DNA from: Candidatus Cloacimonadota bacterium
GTDB taxonomy: Bacteria; Cloacimonadota; Cloacimonadia; Cloacimonadales; Cloacimonadaceae
NCBI GenBank assembly: GCA_023228285.1
Contig: JALOBM010000081.1
Span: forward strand, 1-8,379
Reading direction: 5' to 3'
DNA: 8,379 nt
Positions 6,098 to 8,379 of the stretch are shown here, piece after piece (the stretch's first letter is position 1; every line of letters begins with the position of its first letter). The position numbers and the translations under genes were made by a program. The notes under the pieces are model-generated. The model did not search any database. It was not told the origin of the DNA and saw nothing but the letters and a program-made list of their open reading frames with translations.

Positions 6098-7165
6098 TTA
6101 TCCGTTTACCTTCTCATTCCTCCATGCCACACGCAGTGATTGGATGAATTCATCGATGTTTCCTGCCAGAAAACCGTCCAGATTGTAACTTGTCAAGTTT
6201 ATTCTATGATCTGTTACTCTGGATTGAGGAAAATTGTAGGTTCTGATCTTGGCAGAGCGATCCCCTGTGGAGACCTGAGCTTTGCGGGAGGAGGCGATAT
6301 CTTGTTCCTGGCGGCTGATTTCCAGATCCAGAAGTTTACTGCGCAAGACCTTTAGTGCTTTGGCCTTATTCTTGATCTGAGACTTTTCGTCTTGGCAGGT
6401 GACCACCAGTCCAGTGGGTATGTGAGTGATACGAACGGCAGAATCGGTGGTATTCACACTCTGTCCACCATTTCCGCTACTGCGATATACATCTATGCGC
6501 AAGTCGTTGTCGCTCACTTCAATATCTATATCATCAGCTTCCGGCAGTACAGCCACGGTAACTGCTGAGGTGTGAATTCTGCCTCCAGACTCGGTTACCG
6601 GTACGCGCTGAACCCGGTGTACCCCACTTTCAAAACGCATCAGGCCATAGGCATTCTCTCCGCTAAGCTGCATCACAACTTCCTTGTAACCGCCCAATCC
6701 GGTCTCATTGGTATCTATCACCTGTATCTTCCAGCCTTTCATATCGGCATAATAATTGTACATTCTAAAGAGATCTGCCACAAACAGCGCTGCTTCTTCC
6801 CCACCGGTACCTGCGCGAATCTCGATAATGGCGTTCTTTTCGTCGTTAGGATCCCCGGGAATCAAGAGATCGCGAAGGCGCAGCTCGATCTCCTCAAGGC
6901 TTCTATCCAGATCTGTAATCTCTTCCTTCGCCATGGCAATCATCTCAGGGTCATTTTCGCTTGCCAAAAGGCTTTTGGTGGCCACCAATTCCTGCTGTAC
7001 ACGACTGTATTCGGCGTAACAATCCGTGATGGCCTCCAACTCCTTGTAGCGCCGCATCATATCTCTGTACTTTCGGGTATCTGAGATCAACGCAGTATCC
7101 GAAACGCGTCCCTGGAGTATGAGAAACTCTTCTTTCAGAGCATCCAGTTTGTCAATGGGGATCAT
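6098..7165 (-). CDS. prfA: Peptide chain release factor 1
   Basis: Recognises UAA and UAG in the ribosomal A site and triggers release of the finished protein. The 355 residues give a complete RF1: N-terminal coiled-coil domain 1 (1-105), IRAGTGGEEAALF (116-128), GVHRVQRVPVTESGGRIHTS (181-200) with the codon-reading P-x-T tripeptide as PVT (189-191), which makes it RF1 and not RF2 (SPF), and the catalytic GGQ (233-235) inside RSSGNGGQSVNTTDSA. The GGQ glutamine is normally methylated by PrmC, whose gene often follows prfA but is absent here. PVT in place of the E. coli PAT is a conservative, known type of variation. One base separates its ATG from the stop codon of yqhQ, and GGAAAAG in the yqhQ end can serve as ribosome-binding site, so the pair is translationally coupled. 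Confidence 0.97.
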   Translation of the reverse strand: MIPIDKLDALKEEFLILQGRVSDTALISDTRKYRDMMRRYKELEAITDCYAEYSRVQQELVATKSLLASENDPEMIAMAKEEITDLDRSLEEIELRLRDLLIPGDPNDEKNAIIEIRAGTGGEEAALFVADLFRMYNYYADMKGWKIQVIDTNETGLGGYKEVVMQLSGENAYGLMRFESGVHRVQRVPVTESGGRIHTSAVTVAVLPEADDIDIEVSDNDLRIDVYRSSGNGGQSVNTTDSAVRITHIPTGLVVTCQDEKSQIKNKAKALKVLRSKLLDLEISRQEQDIASSRKAQVSTGDRSAKIRTYNFPQSRVTDHRINLTSYNLDGFLAGNIDEFIQSLRVAWRNEKVNG

Positions 7166-7166
7166 G

Positions 7167-8135
7167 TCACTTTTCCAATAGAACTACCCGGTGATCGCTG
7201 TAGTCCATGTCCAGCGCAGCTTTCATGGCTACCAGCGCAGTCTCCACCATACTGTCATCCGGAGGTTGTGTGGTAATGCGCTGTAAAGCCATGCCCGGGA
7301 TGGTCATAAATCTCACAAGGGGATGTTTTAGATTTCGGCCGGAAAACTTCAGCACTTCATAGCTGAGACCCGATATCACCGGGATCAGGATAAGGTGATA
7401 AGTCAGGCGCAGATACACCGGAATCGTAGTACCTATGATGACTTGAGATACCAGGGTATCGGTGATGGAGAAGAACAGGATGCCCACCAGCAGCACAAAG
7501 AACATGAAGCTGGTGCCGCAACGGGGATGAATGGTAGTAAAGCTTTGGATATCAGGAATCTGCAGAGTACTATTGTGCTCATAAGCATTCACGTTCTTGT
7601 GCTCTGCTCCATGATAACAAAACAGGCGTTTTACATCCTTCATCAGAGATATTGCCCAGATGTAGATTACAAAGAATACAATGCGGATACTGCCTGCAAA
7701 GAGATTGAAAAAGAAGTCCTGCTTGGAAAGCTTTAGCCAATCTGAAAGCTTGTATGGCAGCAGTCCAAATAGCAAGAACGCCAGTCCAAAGGCAATTATG
7801 AAGCTGAATATCTCTTCCCGCTTTTCTGCTGCCTTACTCTTTTCCTTCAGCTTTTCTCCCTTTTCTTCGGCTTCCTGTCTCAGATCCAATTCGAAGCGTT
7901 CAGCCGAAAAGGTGAGGGTGGAGAAACCGATCTTCATCATCTCGATGAGAGACACAAATCCGCGGACGATTGGTAAAGCATAGAACTTGTTTTTCTGCGT
8001 AGCGCTTACAAATGGCTGAAGCTTTAGTTCGATGTCTCCGTTTCTGCGACGAATGGCGGTTGCCAGACGGTCAGGTCCGCGCATCATTACGCCTTCGATA
8101 ACCGCTTGTCCGCCTACACTAATTTCTTTTTTCAT
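7167..8135 (-). CDS. yqhQ: DUF1385 / YqhQ-family membrane protein
   Basis: A 322-residue protein of the DUF1385 family (COG3872, Bacillus YqhQ), listed as a predicted metal-dependent enzyme; no reaction is established to my knowledge. The family is recognised by [15 protein letters not shown] (7-21), [14 protein letters not shown] (173-186) and [14 protein letters not shown] (200-213); the conserved Cys and His residues could bind a metal. [15 protein letters not shown] (280-294) is the usual C-terminal signature. Hydrophobic spans at about 110-128, 145-166, 209-225 and 231-256 indicate an integral membrane protein, and 83-108 is a charged, helix-prone linker (coiled coil possible). AAGGA (8143-8147 on the reverse strand) seven bases ahead of the ATG fixes the start. 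In many bacteria this gene sits between rpmE and prfA exactly as here, which suggests a link to translation or ribosome quality, but that is inference. Confidence 0.93.
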   Translation of the reverse strand: MKKEISVGGQAVIEGVMMRGPDRLATAIRRRNGDIELKLQPFVSATQKNKFYALPIVRGFVSLIEMMKIGFSTLTFSAERFELDLRQEAEEKGEKLKEKSKAAEKREEIFSFIIAFGLAFLLFGLLPYKLSDWLKLSKQDFFFNLFAGSIRIVFFVIYIWAISLMKDVKRLFCYHGAEHKNVNAYEHNSTLQIPDIQSFTTIHPRCGTSFMFFVLLVGILFFSITDTLVSQVIIGTTIPVYLRLTYHLILIPVISGLSYEVLKFSGRNLKHPLVRFMTIPGMALQRITTQPPDDSMVETALVAMKAALDMDYSDHRVVLLEK

Positions 8136-8155
8136 CTGCTAATCCTTATTAATAT

Positions 8156-8194
8156 AAAAAACGCCACTCTCCCCCAAAGGCGGAAGACTGGCGT
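8156..8194 (-). terminator. Intrinsic terminator between rpmE and yqhQ
   Basis: Read on the - strand, ACGCCA (8194-8189) pairs with TGGCGT (8166-8161). After one G-G mismatch, TCTTCC pairs with GGGAGA for six more pairs (one wobble), closing a GC-rich loop. Six T residues follow directly (through 8156). This is a strong Rho-independent terminator 18 bases after the rpmE stop codon. Its T-run ends only 20 bases before the yqhQ ATG, so the downstream operon needs read-through or a promoter lying within or before the hairpin. Confidence 0.9.
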
Positions 8195-8197
8195 AAA

Positions 8198-8207
8198 CAA
8201 ATTTATA
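8198..8207 (-). promoter_or_regulatory. Promoter-like box ahead of the yqhQ operon
   Basis: Between the rpmE stop codon and the terminator hairpin the - strand reads TATAAATTTG. It holds a TATAAA minus-10-like hexamer (8207-8202) and, two bases on, a complete match to the Bacteroidota minus-7 consensus TAnnTTTG (8205-8198). No good minus-35 TTGACA or minus-33 TTTG lies at the expected distance upstream. If used, transcription would begin at or near the hairpin, which would then be the leader of the yqhQ-prfA-CNNM-ftcD-aroK transcript. Speculative. Confidence 0.3.
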
Positions 8208-8211
8208 AGAT

Positions 8212-8379
8212 CTACTTATCGCTGCTGAGATTGTATTTCTTATTGAACTTCTCGACACGACCGGCAGTATCCATAATCTTTTGTTTGCCGGTGTAGAAAG
8301 GGTGGCACACGTTGCAAATATCTACGTGCATGTCTCCCTTGGTGCTGGCGGTTTCAAATATGTTGCCGCAGGCACAGGT
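8212..8379 (-). CDS. rpmE: 50S ribosomal protein bL31, zinc-binding form (5' end outside window)
   Basis: The last 55 residues and stop codon of ribosomal protein L31; the first roughly 14 residues lie beyond the right edge. The fragment begins TCACGNIF and contains [14 protein letters not shown], so the four zinc-ligand cysteines (C-x-C and C-x-x-C) of the C-plus form are all present. [15 protein letters not shown] is the usual C-terminal part, contacting the central protuberance and the subunit bridge. The four-cysteine form binds zinc and is the type that is replaced by a cysteine-free paralogue under zinc starvation in some bacteria. It is followed by a strong terminator, so it is probably made mostly as its own short transcript although it heads the conserved rpmE-yqhQ-prfA neighbourhood. 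Confidence 0.95.
   Translation of the reverse strand, partial: TCACGNIFETASTKGDMHVDICNVCHPFYTGKQKIMDTAGRVEKFNKKYNLSSDK

Overview
This window is ordinary bacterial chromosome at moderate GC. The organism is probably a member of the Fibrobacterota-Chlorobiota-Bacteroidota (FCB) side of the tree. Three things suggest this: a 30-residue, extremely basic COX24/bS22-like protein of a type I associate with Bacteroidota and relatives, sitting directly behind an HU gene; a bifunctional FtcD of the kind seen in amino-acid-fermenting anaerobes; and a few TAnnTTTG-like promoter elements. A Cloacimonadota-type genome would fit, but this is inference; a homology search would settle it. No tRNA, rRNA, CRISPR array, insertion sequence or phage gene is visible.

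Layout, left to right. Positions 1-210 hold the possible tail of an upstream gene and a leader with a TTGACA box. On the + strand, an HU/IHF-family gene (211-501) and the tiny bS22-like gene (511-603) form a short operon closed by a strong intrinsic terminator (613-639). Next comes a + strand accessory trio: a uracil-DNA-glycosylase-superfamily protein (748-1416), a GNAT acetyltransferase (about 1565-2179) and a P-loop kinase-like protein whose start lies inside the acetyltransferase gene (about 2157-2675).

From 2695 to the right edge everything is on the - strand. In transcription order it reads rpmE (partial), an intrinsic terminator, yqhQ/DUF1385, prfA, a CNNM/CBS/CorC membrane protein, ftcD and aroK. 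From yqhQ to aroK the genes are 0 to 4 bases apart, so they almost certainly form one polycistronic, translationally coupled operon. Its first part (rpmE-yqhQ-prfA) is a widespread translation-related neighbourhood. Its second part is less expected: a predicted divalent-cation transporter sits where prmC (the RF1/RF2 methyltransferase) often lies, followed by folate-linked histidine catabolism and shikimate phosphorylation.

The two strands meet tail-to-tail at 2675/2695 with only 19 bases between, and I see no convincing terminator there. I do not see a clearly new multi-gene system. The items most worth a second look are the tiny ribosomal-protein-like gene, the terminator with a promoter-like box just ahead of the yqhQ operon, the divergent glycosylase, and the acetyltransferase-kinase pair.
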